Of a stretch of DNA of 64,000 nucleotides, positions 54,962-64,000 are shown one piece after another. Below the pieces are notes generated by a model. The model did no database searches, was not told the origin of the DNA, and saw only the letters and a list, made by a program, of their open reading frames with translations. Source of the stretch: Pseudolysinimonas kribbensis (GTDB lineage Bacteria > Actinomycetota > Actinomycetes > Actinomycetales > Microbacteriaceae); contig NZ_BSVB01000001.1 in assembly GCF_030161895.1 (NCBI RefSeq), positions 2,294,001 through 2,358,000 of the forward strand, in the 5' to 3' direction. The position numbers and the translations under genes are program-made. Each line of letters opens with the position of its first letter. Positions within the stretch are counted from its first letter, which is position 1.

Positions 54962-55998
54962 TCAGCGCACCGCGCCGAGCATCTCGCTCAGATTCCCGGG
55001 CCGCGGAGACAGCTCGCCGCGCTCGATGCGATGCGCGAGGTCGGTGACCACGCGATTCACCGGCGTCGGCACGCCGGTCTGGGCACCCTTGGCCGCGACC
55101 AGGCCGTTGAGGTCGTCGACCTCGCTGTGCCGGCCGCTGCCTCGACGCCAGTCCTGCAGCACCGTCGTGGTCGCGCCGGGCACCACGAACCCGGCGAACA
55201 GCTTGTCGGTCATGATGTCGACGATGCGCGAGCGATCGGCGATCTGGGCCCGGGTCAGGCCGAAGATCGGCAGCACCCTGTATCCCAGCGCGCCGCCGAC
55301 CGCGAGGGCCTCGTTCCCCGCGGCGATCATGACGTCGCGGTAGCCCGGCGTCTGCAGCGCGTCGAGCATCGGCAGGCCCAGGATCGCCGAGGTGACCAGG
55401 AGCGTCGCGTTGCTCACCAGCTTCATCCATTTGGCGCTCTCGATGTCGTCGAAATGATCGACGGTGCCCGAATGCCGCAGCAGCGCCGCGACCTCCTCCT
55501 CGCGCTCCGCGGAGGGCCGCCCGGCAGGGTGCCCGTCGCGAACCAGGAGCGGGACACGGGCGTGTGCCGATGGACGAGCGCCGGCTCCTCCATGGTCGCC
55601 GAGCACTCGATGACGGTCGCCACCGTGCGGTGCGCGCCCACGATCTCCTCGACCACCCGCGCGGTCATGCCGTTCTGCACCCCGGCCATGAGGCCGTCGG
55701 CCGCGAGATGCGGCTCGAGGAGCTGCGCGGCCCAGCGGGCGTCGTACGCCTTCATCAGCATCAGCACGACGTCGAACGGGCGCCTCGATTCCGCGACCTC
55801 GCAGAGGTGGATCACCTCCGGCTCGACGCGGATCGTCTCCTCGGGCGTCTGCACCGTGAGGCCGTCGGAGCGCATGCGCTCGACGTGCGCCGGCCACTGC
55901 TCGATCAGGGTGACGTCGCGGCCGGCGCGGATGAGGTCGGCACCGATGGAGGCACCGTTGGCGCCCGCACCCAGCACGGCGATCCGGGGTTCGGTCAT
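54962..55998 (-). CDS. 2-dehydropantoate 2-reductase-like dehydrogenase (frameshifted)
   Basis: About 345 residues. Rossmann start RIAVLGAGANGASIGADLIRAG, then DVVLMLMKAYDARWAAQLLEPH, GVQNGMTARVVEEIVGAHRTV, and the C-terminal catalytic Lys region SAKWMKLVSNATLLVTSAI. One missing base near 55519-55523 splits it. The family reduces 2-keto acids with NADPH. In this accessory cluster it more likely acts on a catabolic intermediate than in pantothenate synthesis. Divergent from the Dabb gene. Confidence 0.85.
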
Positions 55999-56070
55999 CG
56001 CGACTCCTTACAGCTGGGACGCACACGGACGGCGCCTGCGTTGGTATTTTGCGCCTCGCGCAGCAGAATG

Positions 56071-56089
56071 TGTACATCATGGCTGAACA
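56071..56089. promoter_or_regulatory. TGTACA-N7-TGAACA, shared operator candidate (site 1)
   Basis: TGTACA (56071-56076) and TGAACA (56084-56089) lie in the gap between the divergent reductase and Dabb genes. The same pair recurs between the XRE and M24 genes, which suggests common control. Confidence 0.45.
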
Positions 56090-56132
56090 TCCGGTCCGGC
56101 CGCGCGATCACCTCGACGAAGAGAGCAGCACG

Positions 56133-56444
56133 ATGATCCTCCACATCGCCCAGTTCACCTGGAAGCCGGAGGTGACGGCCGCCGACGTCGATGCCCTCAC
56201 GACCGCGCTCGAGCAGATGGCGGCGCAGATTCCGCAGATCCTGTCGTACCGTGCGGCTGCGAACCTCCGCGTGCGTCCGAGCACCACGGACTACGCCTGC
56301 GCGGCCATCGTGGCCGATGCCGACGACCTCGCCGCGTACCTCGACCACCCGCTGCACAAGGCGGTCTACGACCAGCACCTGGGCCGGATGGTCGCGGAGC
56401 GCGCCGCGGCGCAGCTGCCGATCGAGTCCGGGAGCTTCGCGTGA
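56133..56444 (+). CDS. Dabb-family (stress-responsive alpha/beta barrel) protein
   Basis: 103 residues from ATG 56133 behind GAAGAGAG. ILHIAQFTWKPEVTAADVDAL, IPQILSYRAAANLRVRPST, YACAAIVADADDLAAYLDHPLHKAVYD are typical Dabb dimeric alpha/beta barrel segments. Such proteins serve as small enzymes or cyclases in some catabolic and polyketide pathways. Overlaps the alcohol dehydrogenase gene by GTGA. Confidence 0.87.
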   Translation: MILHIAQFTWKPEVTAADVDALTTALEQMAAQIPQILSYRAAANLRVRPSTTDYACAAIVADADDLAAYLDHPLHKAVYDQHLGRMVAERAAAQLPIESGSFA

Positions 56445-57501
56445 CGGCGACGCCGGCCGCGGTGCTTCACGAACCGGGCGACCTGCGCATCGAGGAGGTC
56501 GACATCCCGCGGCCGGGGCCGGGCGAGGTGCTCATCCGGGTCGGCGTGTGCGGGGTGTGCGGCTCCGACGCGACCGAGTACGGCCGGAGCCTCGTCCTGG
56601 CCGAGCCGCCGGTCGTGCTGGGCCACGAGTTCGCCGGCACGGTGGAATCGGTGGGCGAGGGGTGACGTCGCTCGCACCCGGGGCGGTCGTGGTGTGCGGC
56701 GCCGGCATCTCGTGCGGTGAGTGCAAACCGTGCCGCCGGGGGCGCACGAATCTGTGCCGCAGCTACAAGACGATCGGATTTGCGTCGCACGGCGGCCTCG
56801 CGCGGTACGTCATCGCCCCCGCCGGCATCACGCTCGACGTGAGCGACAGCGGTCTGCCCATGGATACCCTCGGGCTCGCCCAGCCGATGGCGATCGCGGT
56901 CCACGCGGTCCGCCGATCCGGGCTCGCGGCCGGCGACGACGCCGTGATCGTCGGCGTCGGCGGGATCGGGGCGTTCATCACGGTCGCCGCCGTCGCCACG
57001 GGGGCGCGGGTGCTGGTCGTCGACCTCAACCCGGAGCGCCTCGAACTCGCGACCGCTCTGGGTGCGACGGCGACGCTGCGCTCCGGGGACGCCACCCTCA
57101 CCGACCGGATCGACGAGCTCGGTTTCGACGTCGACGTGTTCTTCGAGGTGAGCGGCTCGCGACCCGGGCTGCAGTCGGTGCTCGAGGCCGCCCCGCGCGG
57201 CAGCACGATCGTGCCGGTCGGCATTCAGCGGGGCGAGCCGGAGCTGCCGCTCGGGCACTGGACCCTCGACGAGATGAAGGTCGTGGGCACGGTCGCGCAC
57301 GTCTTCGCGACCGACTTCCCGGAGGCGGTCCGACTGCTCGGCACCCGCGACGACTGGAGCGACATCGCGCCGACCGCCTACCCGTTGAGCGGCCTCCTGC
57401 CGGACGCCCTGCAGCCGCTGCTCGATGGGTCGCCCGCGCAGATCAAGGCGCTCATCGATCCCTGGATCGAGGCCCCGCGCCCGGCCGACCATTCCCGATA
57501 G
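56441..57501 (+). CDS. Zinc-dependent alcohol dehydrogenase, MDR family (frameshifted)
   Basis: About 353 residues from GTG 56441. Catalytic zinc: VCGVCGSDATEYG and VLGHEFAGTVESVGEG; structural zinc cysteines in CGAGISCGECKPCRRG then NLC; nucleotide loop VIVGVGGIGAFITVAAV and acidic VVDLNPERLELA (NAD preference). One missing G at 56659-56662 splits it. Oxidises an alcohol or polyol of the cluster's substrate; identity unknown. Confidence 0.9.
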
Positions 57502-57529
57502 AGGGCCCCATCGACAGGCGCCACCGGCT

Positions 57530-58176
57530 TCAGTGCCGCGGGGGAGCCGCCGTCTCGGCGTCGGCGGCGTCGAAGCCGAGGAGCCGGAGCGCCGCCCGAG
57601 CACGAACCAGATCCCGCGGGCGTCCGTCGCACCGCGGTTGCTGAAGAGGTGCGGGCGCATCGACTCGAACTGCATCGAGTCGCCCGGGCCGAGCACATGG
57701 GTGTCGAAGTCGAGCTCGAGGGTCAGCTCTCCCTCGAGGATGTACGCGTACTCGTACCCGGAGTGCCGGGACAGGCGCCCGTCGCCGCTGCTCGTGGCCC
57801 CGGGCTCGTAGGTGACGAGCAGTGCGTCGGCCGGCCCGCCTGCGCCGACCGCGAGCCGTTCCCAGCGCACGCCGTTCTCGAGCAGGATCACCGGGTTGTC
57901 GGCCGCCCGCTGCACGTCGGGAAGCGCATCGCCGCTGTGGCCGAACATCGGCCCGGGCTGGCTGCTCGCGGGCGTGATGCCGAGCAGCTCGTCGAGGGAG
58001 ACGCCGAGGTAGCTCGCGATCGCATACAGCGTCGCGACCGATGGCTGGGTCTTGCCGGTCTCGACCTGCGACAGCAGCGACGCCGAGACGCCGAGCGCCT
58101 GCGCGACGCTGCGCAGGCTCAGACCGCGTCCGGTGCGGGCGTCCCGCAAGTGTGCACCGATGCTCTCCGTGGGCAT
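57530..58176 (-). CDS. XRE-family regulator with C-terminal cupin sensor (frameshifted)
   Basis: About 215 residues from ATG 58176 behind GGGAG. N-terminal HTH: IGAHLRDARTGRGLSLRSVA, LGVSASLLSQVETGKTQPS. C-terminal cupin: SRHSGYEYAYILEGELTLEL, DFDTHVLGPGDSMQFESM and HLFSNRGATDARGIWFVLG. A missing base at 57595-57597 shifts the last residues. Probably controls this cluster, with the cupin binding a pathway metabolite. Divergent from the M24 gene, with TGTACA/TGAACA sites between. Confidence 0.88.
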
Positions 58177-58207
58177 GCCGCTCCCGCCTGAATCGACTGT
58201 CGCCGAC

Positions 58208-58265
58208 TGTACACGGCGGTGAACAGCCTCCGGCCATCGTTCAGCCCTGCTGTACGCTGTGAACA
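58208..58265. promoter_or_regulatory. TGTACA/TGAACA operator candidates (sites 2 and 3)
   Basis: Site 2: TGTACA-N6-TGAACA at 58208-58225. Site 3: TGTACG-N3-TGAACA at 58251-58265. Both are in the XRE/M24 divergent gap, and they match site 1 at 56071. Confidence 0.45.
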
Positions 58266-58299
58266 AGATCTGCCGCCGCATCCGCCGAGGGAGCACTCG

Positions 58300-59681
58300 A
58301 TGAAGAGCACCGGGACGACCGGGACCAACGCCGTCGACTGGGAGGAGCGGGTCGACATGGACCGGCTCCGGGATGCACGGCTCGCCCGCCTGCATGCCGA
58401 GCTCGAGAGGTCGTCGCTGGGCGCGGTGCTCGCCTTCGACTTCTCGAACATCCGGTACGCGTCGGCCACGCACATCGGCACCTGGGCGATGGACAAGCTG
58501 ATCCGGTTCTGCCTCGTCACGCGCAAGACCGACCCGATCGTGTGGGACTTCGGCTCCGCCGCGAAGCATCACGCTCTCTACAACCCGTGGCTCGACGTGA
58601 CGACGCAGGAGGCCGACGCCGACCCGTCCTCGCCGCACGAGGGGCCAAGCGCACCCGCCTCGAGTCGGGCGCGCGCGCCGGGATCTCGACACTGCGCGGC
58701 GCCTTCCCGCCCGATGCCGATCTGGCCGGCGACCTCGCGCGCAAGATCAAGCGCGAGCTCGAGAAGTTCGGTCTGGCGAACGAGCCGCTCGGCGTCGACG
58801 TCGTCGAGCTGCCGGTGCTGCTCGCACTGCAGCGGGAGGGCATCGAGGTCGTCGACGGGCAGCAGGTCTTCATGGAGGCGCGCCGGATCAAGACGCCCGA
58901 TGAGATCCGCCTGCTCACGCAGGCAGCGTCGATGGTCGACGGCGCCTACGAGGAGCTCTACCGGTTCCTGCGACCGGGGGTGCGCGAGAACGAGGCGGTC
59001 GGGCTGGTCGCGAAGACCCTCTACGACTACGGGTCGGAGTACGTCGAGGGCGTCAACGCCATCTCGGGTGAGCGCTGCTCGCCGCATCCGCACGTCTTCA
59101 GCGACCGGATCATCCGACCGGGCGACCCCGCGTTCTTCGACATCCTGCACAGCTGGAACGGCTACCGCACCTGCTACTACCGCACGTTCGCGGTCGGCTC
59201 CGCGAGCACCGCCCAGCGTGACGCCTACAAGAAGTGCCGCGAGATCATGGATCGCGCGATCGCCCTCGTGAAGCCGGGCGCGACGACCGCGGACATCGTC
59301 GCGGTCTGGCCCAAGGCCGAGGAGTTCGGCTTCGCCGACGAGATGGCCGCGTTCGCGCTCCAGTACGGCCACGGCGTCGGCCTCTCCATCTGGGAGAAGC
59401 CGATCTTCAGCCGGCTCACGTCGTTCGACCACCCCGAGACGATCCAGGAGGGGATGGTGTTCGCCCTCGAGACCTACTGGCCGGCGGCAGACGGCTGGGG
59501 CGCGGCGCGGATCGAGGAGGAACTCGTGGTCACCGCCGACGGCTGCGAGGTGATCACGAAGTTCCCGGCGGAGGAGCTCATCGTGGCGGGTCGGCAGTAC
59601 TACACGATCGACGGCCCGCTGAACCTGAATCGCGATTCCCAGTCCAGCCGCAACACGGTCTGGGGCCGGGGCGAGGCGTGA
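58300..59681 (+). CDS. M24 (Xaa-Pro peptidase/creatinase-like) protein with an altered metal site (frameshifted)
   Basis: About 460 residues from ATG 58300 behind GGGAG. N-terminal creatinase-type domain (LGAVLAFDFSNIRYASATHIGTW), then the pita-bread domain. The family's five metal ligands are D-D-H-E-E. Here the first Asp is present (PAFFDILHSWNGY), the second aligns with Cys (GYRTCYYRTF instead of GYxxDxTRTF), and His (QYGHGVGLS) and both Glu (ALETYW, RIEEELVV) remain. A non-peptidase role, as in creatinase or DMSP lyase DddP, is plausible. One missing G at 58641-58644. Overlaps the next gene by GTGA. Confidence 0.82.
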
Positions 59682-60556
59682 CGACCCTCGGGTTCCTCGG
59701 CCTCGGGGCGATGGGCTCCGGGATGGCGGCGCGCCTGGTCGACGCCGGTCACGAGGTGCTCGTCTGGAATCGCTCGAAGGAACCGCTGGCCGGACTGGTC
59801 GCGAAGGGTGCGCGGGAGGCGGGGAGCCCCGCGGAGGCGCTCGCCGCCGAGGTGTCGTTCTCGATGCTCGCCAACGATCAGGCGACCGGGCAGGTGCTCG
59901 CCGACCCGGAGATCGCCGCCGCCGCCGGGTCGACCCACGTCTGCATGGCGTCCGTCTCGCCGGAGCTCGTGACGGACCTCGCCGAGCGCTTCGCGGCGGT
60001 CGGAGCGGGCTTCGGATCCGCCCCGGTGCTCGGCCGCCCGCCCGACGCGGCCGCGGGGCAGCTGAACATCATGTTCGCCGGTCCGCCCTCCGTGCTCGAG
60101 ACGGCGACGCCGTACCTGGAGCTCCTGGGCAAGCGGATCTGGAACCTCGGGACGAACCCGGCCCAGGCGAACATCGTCAAGATCTCGGTGAACTACAACA
60201 TCATCCACGCGATGCAGGCCCTCGGTGAGTCGATCGCCATGGTCGAGCGCCAGGGCGTCGATCCGGCGGCCTTCGTCGAGCTGCTGACCAGTTCCCTGTT
60301 CGGCGGCGTCGCGTACAGCGGGTACGGCGCCGAGATCGCGAACCGGTCGTACCAGCCGGCCGGGTTCGAGATGGCCCTCGGCTTCAAGGACCTGCTGCTC
60401 GCCGAGGGCGTGCAGGAGCTGGGCGGCGTGAACGCCGCGACGATGCCCGCCCTGCGCGCCGTCTTCGAACGGGCGCTCGCCGACGACGACCTCCGCGACG
60501 CGGACTGGGGCGCCATCGCCGAGGTCACCCGCCGCGATCTGCTCGGGCCCGCCTAG
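59678..60556 (+). CDS. NAD(P)-dependent beta-hydroxyacid dehydrogenase (3-hydroxyisobutyrate dehydrogenase family)
   Basis: 292 residues, intact, from GTG 59678. Rossmann TTLGFLGLGAMGSGMAARLVDAGHEVLVWNRS; substrate region SAPVLGRPPDAAAGQLNIMFAG; catalytic Lys in NIVKISVNYNIIHAMQALGE; GFEMALGFKDLLLAE. Oxidises a beta-hydroxy acid or reduces the aldehyde acid. Coupled to the M24 gene, so the two probably act in the same pathway. Confidence 0.9.
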   Translation: MTTLGFLGLGAMGSGMAARLVDAGHEVLVWNRSKEPLAGLVAKGAREAGSPAEALAAEVSFSMLANDQATGQVLADPEIAAAAGSTHVCMASVSPELVTDLAERFAAVGAGFGSAPVLGRPPDAAAGQLNIMFAGPPSVLETATPYLELLGKRIWNLGTNPAQANIVKISVNYNIIHAMQALGESIAMVERQGVDPAAFVELLTSSLFGGVAYSGYGAEIANRSYQPAGFEMALGFKDLLLAEGVQELGGVNAATMPALRAVFERALADDDLRDADWGAIAEVTRRDLLGPA

Positions 60557-60584
60557 GCGCGACGCCATGCTGCGCGGCGGCGGG

Positions 60585-62218
60585 TCAGCGTGCGGAGGCC
60601 GGATCGCCGGCCCTGCCGAAGACCGACGCGAGGGCGTCCTCCAGTCGGTGCGCGGCATCGTCGCCGGCCTCCCGCGCCCGCCACGCCACGATGCCGTCGG
60701 GCCGCACCAGCACGGCGCCCGAGTCGGTGATCCCGTACCGCTCGGCGAAGGCGCCGTCGGGCGCGACCACGACGTGCACGCCGAGCTCGGCTCCGGTGCG
60801 CTCGACCGCCTCGCGAGCGGCATCGGTCCAGCCGGACTCGCCGGACGCGACGAGGAGCACCGGCCGGGTGCCGAACAGATCCAGGATGGACGCCGCCGTC
60901 CCGTCGAGCGAGATCTCGACGTGCGGGGCTCGCGACCCGGGCACGCCACGGAGGTCGCGAGGATGCCCGTGCACCTCGAACGCCTCATCCGGATCCTCGA
61001 CGATCGCGCTCGAGCGGTAGCGGGTGCCGAGGTCGATGTTCGCATCGTCCACGGTCTGCTCGAAACCGCCCTCGCGCAGCGACGGCGCCGCCCGCACCAC
61101 GTAGCGGGCGTACGCCTGCTCGACGGTGAACGCGGCGACCGGCTTGCGCTCCGCCTCGTAGCTGTCCAGGAGCCGGGGGTCGGCGTCGCCGCGCAGCACC
61201 GACGCGAGCTTCCAGGCGAGGTTGTGGGCGTCGTGGATCCCGGTGTTGCCTCCGTAGCCGCCGTACGGCGGCATCACGTGCGCGGCATCGCCGACGAGGA
61301 GGACGCGCCCGTCGCGCCAGCGGTCGGTCACATCGGCGCTGGCCTGCCACTCCATGACGTCGTCGATCGTCACCTCGATGTCCGGGACGCCGAGCCCCGC
61401 GCGGACGAGTTCGATGCACCCTGCTCGGTCAGTCCGGTCCAGACATCCGAGTTGGGGTTGGCGGGGTCGCCCAGCCCGTGCACGGCGAGGAAGCCCGCCT
61501 GATAGGGCTTCTGGATGCGGAAGAAGCCCTGCAGGGTGTCGTTGACGACCATGATCACGCCGAGCGTCCGGTCGCGCAGCAGCGGCCGGACGTCGGCGCG
61601 GAAGTAGATGGTCACGCTCTTCGAGAAGGTGCCGTGACCGGTCTGGCCGATGCCGAGCTGCTCGCGGATCCCGCTCTTCACGCCGTCGGCCGCGATCAGG
61701 TAGCGCGCCCGCACCGTCGAGACCGGGCCGCCGTCGCGGTCGCGGATCCGGGCGGTGACGCCGTCCTCGTCCTGCTCGAAGTCGACGAGCTCGGTGCCGA
61801 ACCGGATGTCGGCGCCCAGCTCCCGCGCACGCTCCTCGAGCAGCGGCTCGATCGCGATCTGCGACGCGAAGAGGCGCTCCGAGGGGCTGAGGTCGCGCAC
61901 GCCGTCGTTCAGTCGGGGCAGATACCAGGCGATCTCCTCGCCGGCGAGGCTGACGACGGCCATGATCGCGGCATCCTGATCGAACTGTTCGCTGGAGCGG
62001 TCGCGGATCGCGTCCTCGAGGCCGATGGTGCGCATGATCTCCATCGAACGCTGCATGATGAAGGCCGCGCGGGGGTGGATGGCGGTGCCGCGATGGCGCT
62101 CGACCACCATGGTGGGAACGCCGAAGTGGCCCAGCAGGGCCGCGGTCGTCATCCCGACCAGACTGCCGCCGGCGATCAGGACGGGGACGTCGTGATCTGC
62201 TGTCGATGTCGTGCTCAT
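60585..62218 (-). CDS. FAD-dependent aromatic-ring hydroxylase (frameshifted)
   Basis: About 544 residues from ATG 62218. FAD motifs: VPVLIAGGSLVGMTTAALLGHFG, the DG fold in RYLIAADGVKSGIREQLG, and GRVLLVGDAAHVMPPYGGYG. The C-terminal thioredoxin-like domain (SILDLFGTRPVLLVASG ... GAVLVRPDGIVAWRAR) is typical of phenol 2-monooxygenase/TfdB-type hydroxylases. One missing C at 61419-61421 splits it. NAD(P)H-dependent hydroxylation of an aromatic or polyketide substrate. Divergent from the AraC gene. Confidence 0.9.
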
Positions 62219-62385
62219 GCCTCAGCTCCGTTGCTCGGCCGTGCAGCTCGATGCGCCGCACGCTCACCCGCACCATATGGACGCGCCGCGCCCGCACGCA
62301 TCGGCGCAGCGTGCACGCGTCTGTTCGCAGCGCGCAGGATCGCGGCGGCGCGCGCCCCGCACGGCCGCCCCGGTCGGAGGGTGCC

Positions 62386-63326
62386 GTGAACGAGGTCGAC
62401 GTCGTCGAGACGGCGGACGACGCGCCGGGCTGGAACGCGGCGCTCGAGCGCTCCTTCATGCGCTTCGCCGTCGAGTCGCACGGCGACCGGGGCTTCCACG
62501 GCAGCTTCCGCGTCCGACGCGCGGGGGCATCGATTTCATCGCCATGGTGACCGATCGGCACGTCTCGCATCGAAGCGCCGAGAGCATCGCCTCCGATGAG
62601 CGCGCGGACTTCCTCGTCTGCCTGCAGGTCGACGGCGTCGGCGAGTTCTCGCAGGGATCGCGCACCGCGACCGTGCGACCCGGCGACGTCACGCTGTTCG
62701 ACTCGACGGTCCCCGCGTCGGTCGCCAGCAGCGACGGCTACCGGAGCCTCTGCGTACGCCTGCCGCATCAGCTCGTCGGCGTCTCCCGTTCGGCGATGAG
62801 CGAGCTCACCGCCATCCGGTTCGCCCCCGACGACGGCCTCACCCCCGCCTTCGGAGCGCTGCTCGCCACCGTCGACCGGGCCTGGGACCGCATCCCGGGG
62901 AGGGCCAGGAGCCTGGCGGCCCACAACACGGCGGATCTCCTGACCACGATCTTCCTCACGACGCTGGGCAGGCGGCCGGCCCGTCCCGCCGACGAGACCG
63001 ACCTGGAGCGCATGCTCCGCTACGTCGATCGCCACCTCGCGGACCCCGAGCTGTCGCCCGGGGTGATCGCCGCTGCGCACTACATGTCGCTGCGCCGTGC
63101 CCACGGCATCTTCCACGACGCGGGGCTGACGATCGCCGGTGCGATCCTCCGGCGCCGCCTGGAGCGCTGCCGTGCCGACCTCATCGACGTGGCGGATGCC
63201 GAGGTGCCGGTGGCGAGGATCGGCGTCCGCTGGGGGTTCCGCACGGCGACGCAGTTCGGCCGCGCGTTCCGCACCGGCTTCGGCGAGCCGCCCGCGACCT
63301 ACCGCTCGCGCTTCGGCGCCGAGTAG
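62386..63326 (+). CDS. AraC-family transcriptional regulator (frameshifted)
   Basis: About 313 residues from GTG 62386 behind GGAGGG. N-terminal AraC-binding-like domain (FLVCLQVDGVGEFSQGSR, TVRPGDVTLFDSTVP, YRSLCVRLPHQLV) and C-terminal HTH_18 (YVDRHLADPELSPGVIAAAHY, RLERCRADLIDVADAEVPVARIGVRWGF, TQFGRAFRTGFGEPPATYRS). One missing G in G5 62523-62527. Likely activator of the divergent monooxygenase gene. Confidence 0.9.
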
Positions 63327-63347
63327 CGGGCGAGCCCGCGGGATCGG

Positions 63348-64000
63348 TCAGATCAGGGCGCTGCCGCGGTCGACGTAGAGGTGCTGGCCGGAGATCCCCC
63401 TGTTGTCCAGGAGGAAGCGCGTCGTCTCGACGACATCCTGCATCGTCGCGAGCTTGCCGCCCGGGGTGTGGTTCTCGTAGCCCTCGAGCACCCCGGCGGG
63501 TTTGCCGGCCCAGAACGGACTGTCGCCGATGATGCCGGGATGGATGGCGTTGACGCGCATCGGCGCCAGCTCGAGCGCGAGCGTGTGGGTGAGGCCCATC
63601 ACGCCGCCGTTGATCGTCGACACCGTCGTCGAGCCCGGGTAGGGCAGGTCCTTCGCCCGGCCGCCGAACAGCACGATGCCGGTCGCGTTCGAGGGTCGAG
63701 CCGGTCGAGCAGCGTGTGGATCGTCTCGGTGTAGCCGACGAGCTTGAGCACCACGAGCCGTCGTGCGCGCTCGATCGAGTAGTCGCGGGCGCTGTTCGCG
63801 TCGCGCTCGATCGCCGCGAGCACGAGACCGTGCACCGCTCCCACCGGTCGGAGGGCTTCGGCGATCGTCTCGGGCTCGGAGATGTCGAGGGCGATCCCGC
63901 TCGCGCCGGGCCCGATGCCCGCGGCGATCTCCTCGGTGCGCGTCCGGTCGCGACCGGTGATGATGACCCGGTCGCCGTGGGCGATCACGTCCTTCGCGAT
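63348..64000 (-). CDS. Short-chain dehydrogenase/reductase, 5' end beyond the window (frameshifted)
   Basis: N-terminal fragment: GDRVIITGRDRTRTEEIAAGI and GIALDISEPETIAEAL. After a missing C at 63693-63695 it continues GIVLFGGRAKDLPYPGSTTV, NGGVMGLTHTLALELAPMRVNAIHPG and ISGQHLYVDRGSALI. The usual catalytic Tyr-x3-Lys is not clear in this fragment; STTVSTINGGV stands where YSASKGAV would be, so it may be a divergent or non-classical SDR. It converges on the AraC gene. Confidence 0.75.
   Translation of the reverse strand, partial: REGRDRPRRPGHHHRSRPDAHRGDRRGHRARRERDRPRHLRARDDRRSPPTGGSGARSRARGDRARREQRPRLLDRARTTARGAQARRLHRDDPHAARPARPSNATGIVLFGGRAKDLPYPGSTTVSTINGGVMGLTHTLALELAPMRVNAIHPGIIGDSPFWAGKPAGVLEGYENHTPGGKLATMQDVVETTRFLLDNRGISGQHLYVDRGSALI

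Overview
The window is a stretch of chromosome from a high-GC actinobacterium, most likely a member of the Microbacteriaceae. The evidence is near-universal G/C at third codon positions, a senX3-regX3-carD-ispD/F-cysS-rlmB gene order, an actinobacterial GlnR-type regulator, PHO boxes built on GTTCACC direct repeats, a DUF6230/DUF6114 pair, and many promoters of the form TANNNT-N6-GTG/ATG that imply leaderless mRNAs. The genus cannot be fixed from this sequence.

Layout. 1-6.8 kb: the 3' part of a giant membrane-anchored surface protein (Gly-rich, 12 fibronectin-III-like and 9 other beta repeats). 6.8-10.5 kb: a small heat-shock protein with HAIR- and CIRCE-like operators, then a TetR regulator divergent from a DUF6230-DUF6114-secreted protein cassette. 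10.5-13.3 kb: a flavin-based extracytoplasmic redox set (FMN-binding lipoprotein, ApbE, membrane ferredoxin-reductase-like protein). 13.4-17.7 kb: amino-sugar genes (nagB, GH3 glycosidase, nagA) and purU. 17.7-20 kb: SnoaL-like protein, TetR, MFS exporter. 20-24 kb: a tightly overlapped operon of NCS1 permease, isochorismatase-like hydrolase, ADP-ribosylglycohydrolase and PfkB kinase. 24-31 kb: ZTP riboswitch-glyA-folD-aldose epimerase, a second epimerase, an MbfA-like ferritin/VIT1 fusion and tRNA-Lys. 31-47 kb: phosphate and nitrogen genes (pstSCAB, ppk, NUDIX-phosphatase, glnR, phoU, senX3-regX3). 47-51 kb: carD, isoprenoid genes, cysS, rlmB. 51-55 kb: an MmpL transporter and a DUF4032 protein. 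55-64 kb: an accessory catabolic cluster (ketopantoate reductase-like, Dabb, Zn alcohol dehydrogenase, XRE-cupin regulator, M24 family protein, beta-hydroxyacid dehydrogenase, FAD monooxygenase, AraC regulator, SDR).

Two window-wide patterns matter. First, about 30 genes are broken by single-base losses in short G or C runs (for example 5 bases where the reading frame needs 6). In nearly every case one added base restores a full-length conserved protein, so I treat these as sequencing or assembly errors rather than pseudogenes, and I give whole-gene spans. Second, at least three families of interspersed palindromic elements (called R1, R2 and R3 here) occur in two or three copies each. Some lie inside coding sequence: R1 forms the N-terminus of the isochorismatase-like protein and the last residues of PhoU, and R3 supplies the start codon and first residues of the MmpL protein. 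R1 copies show compensatory base changes in a stem, and they are the best candidate here for something undescribed.
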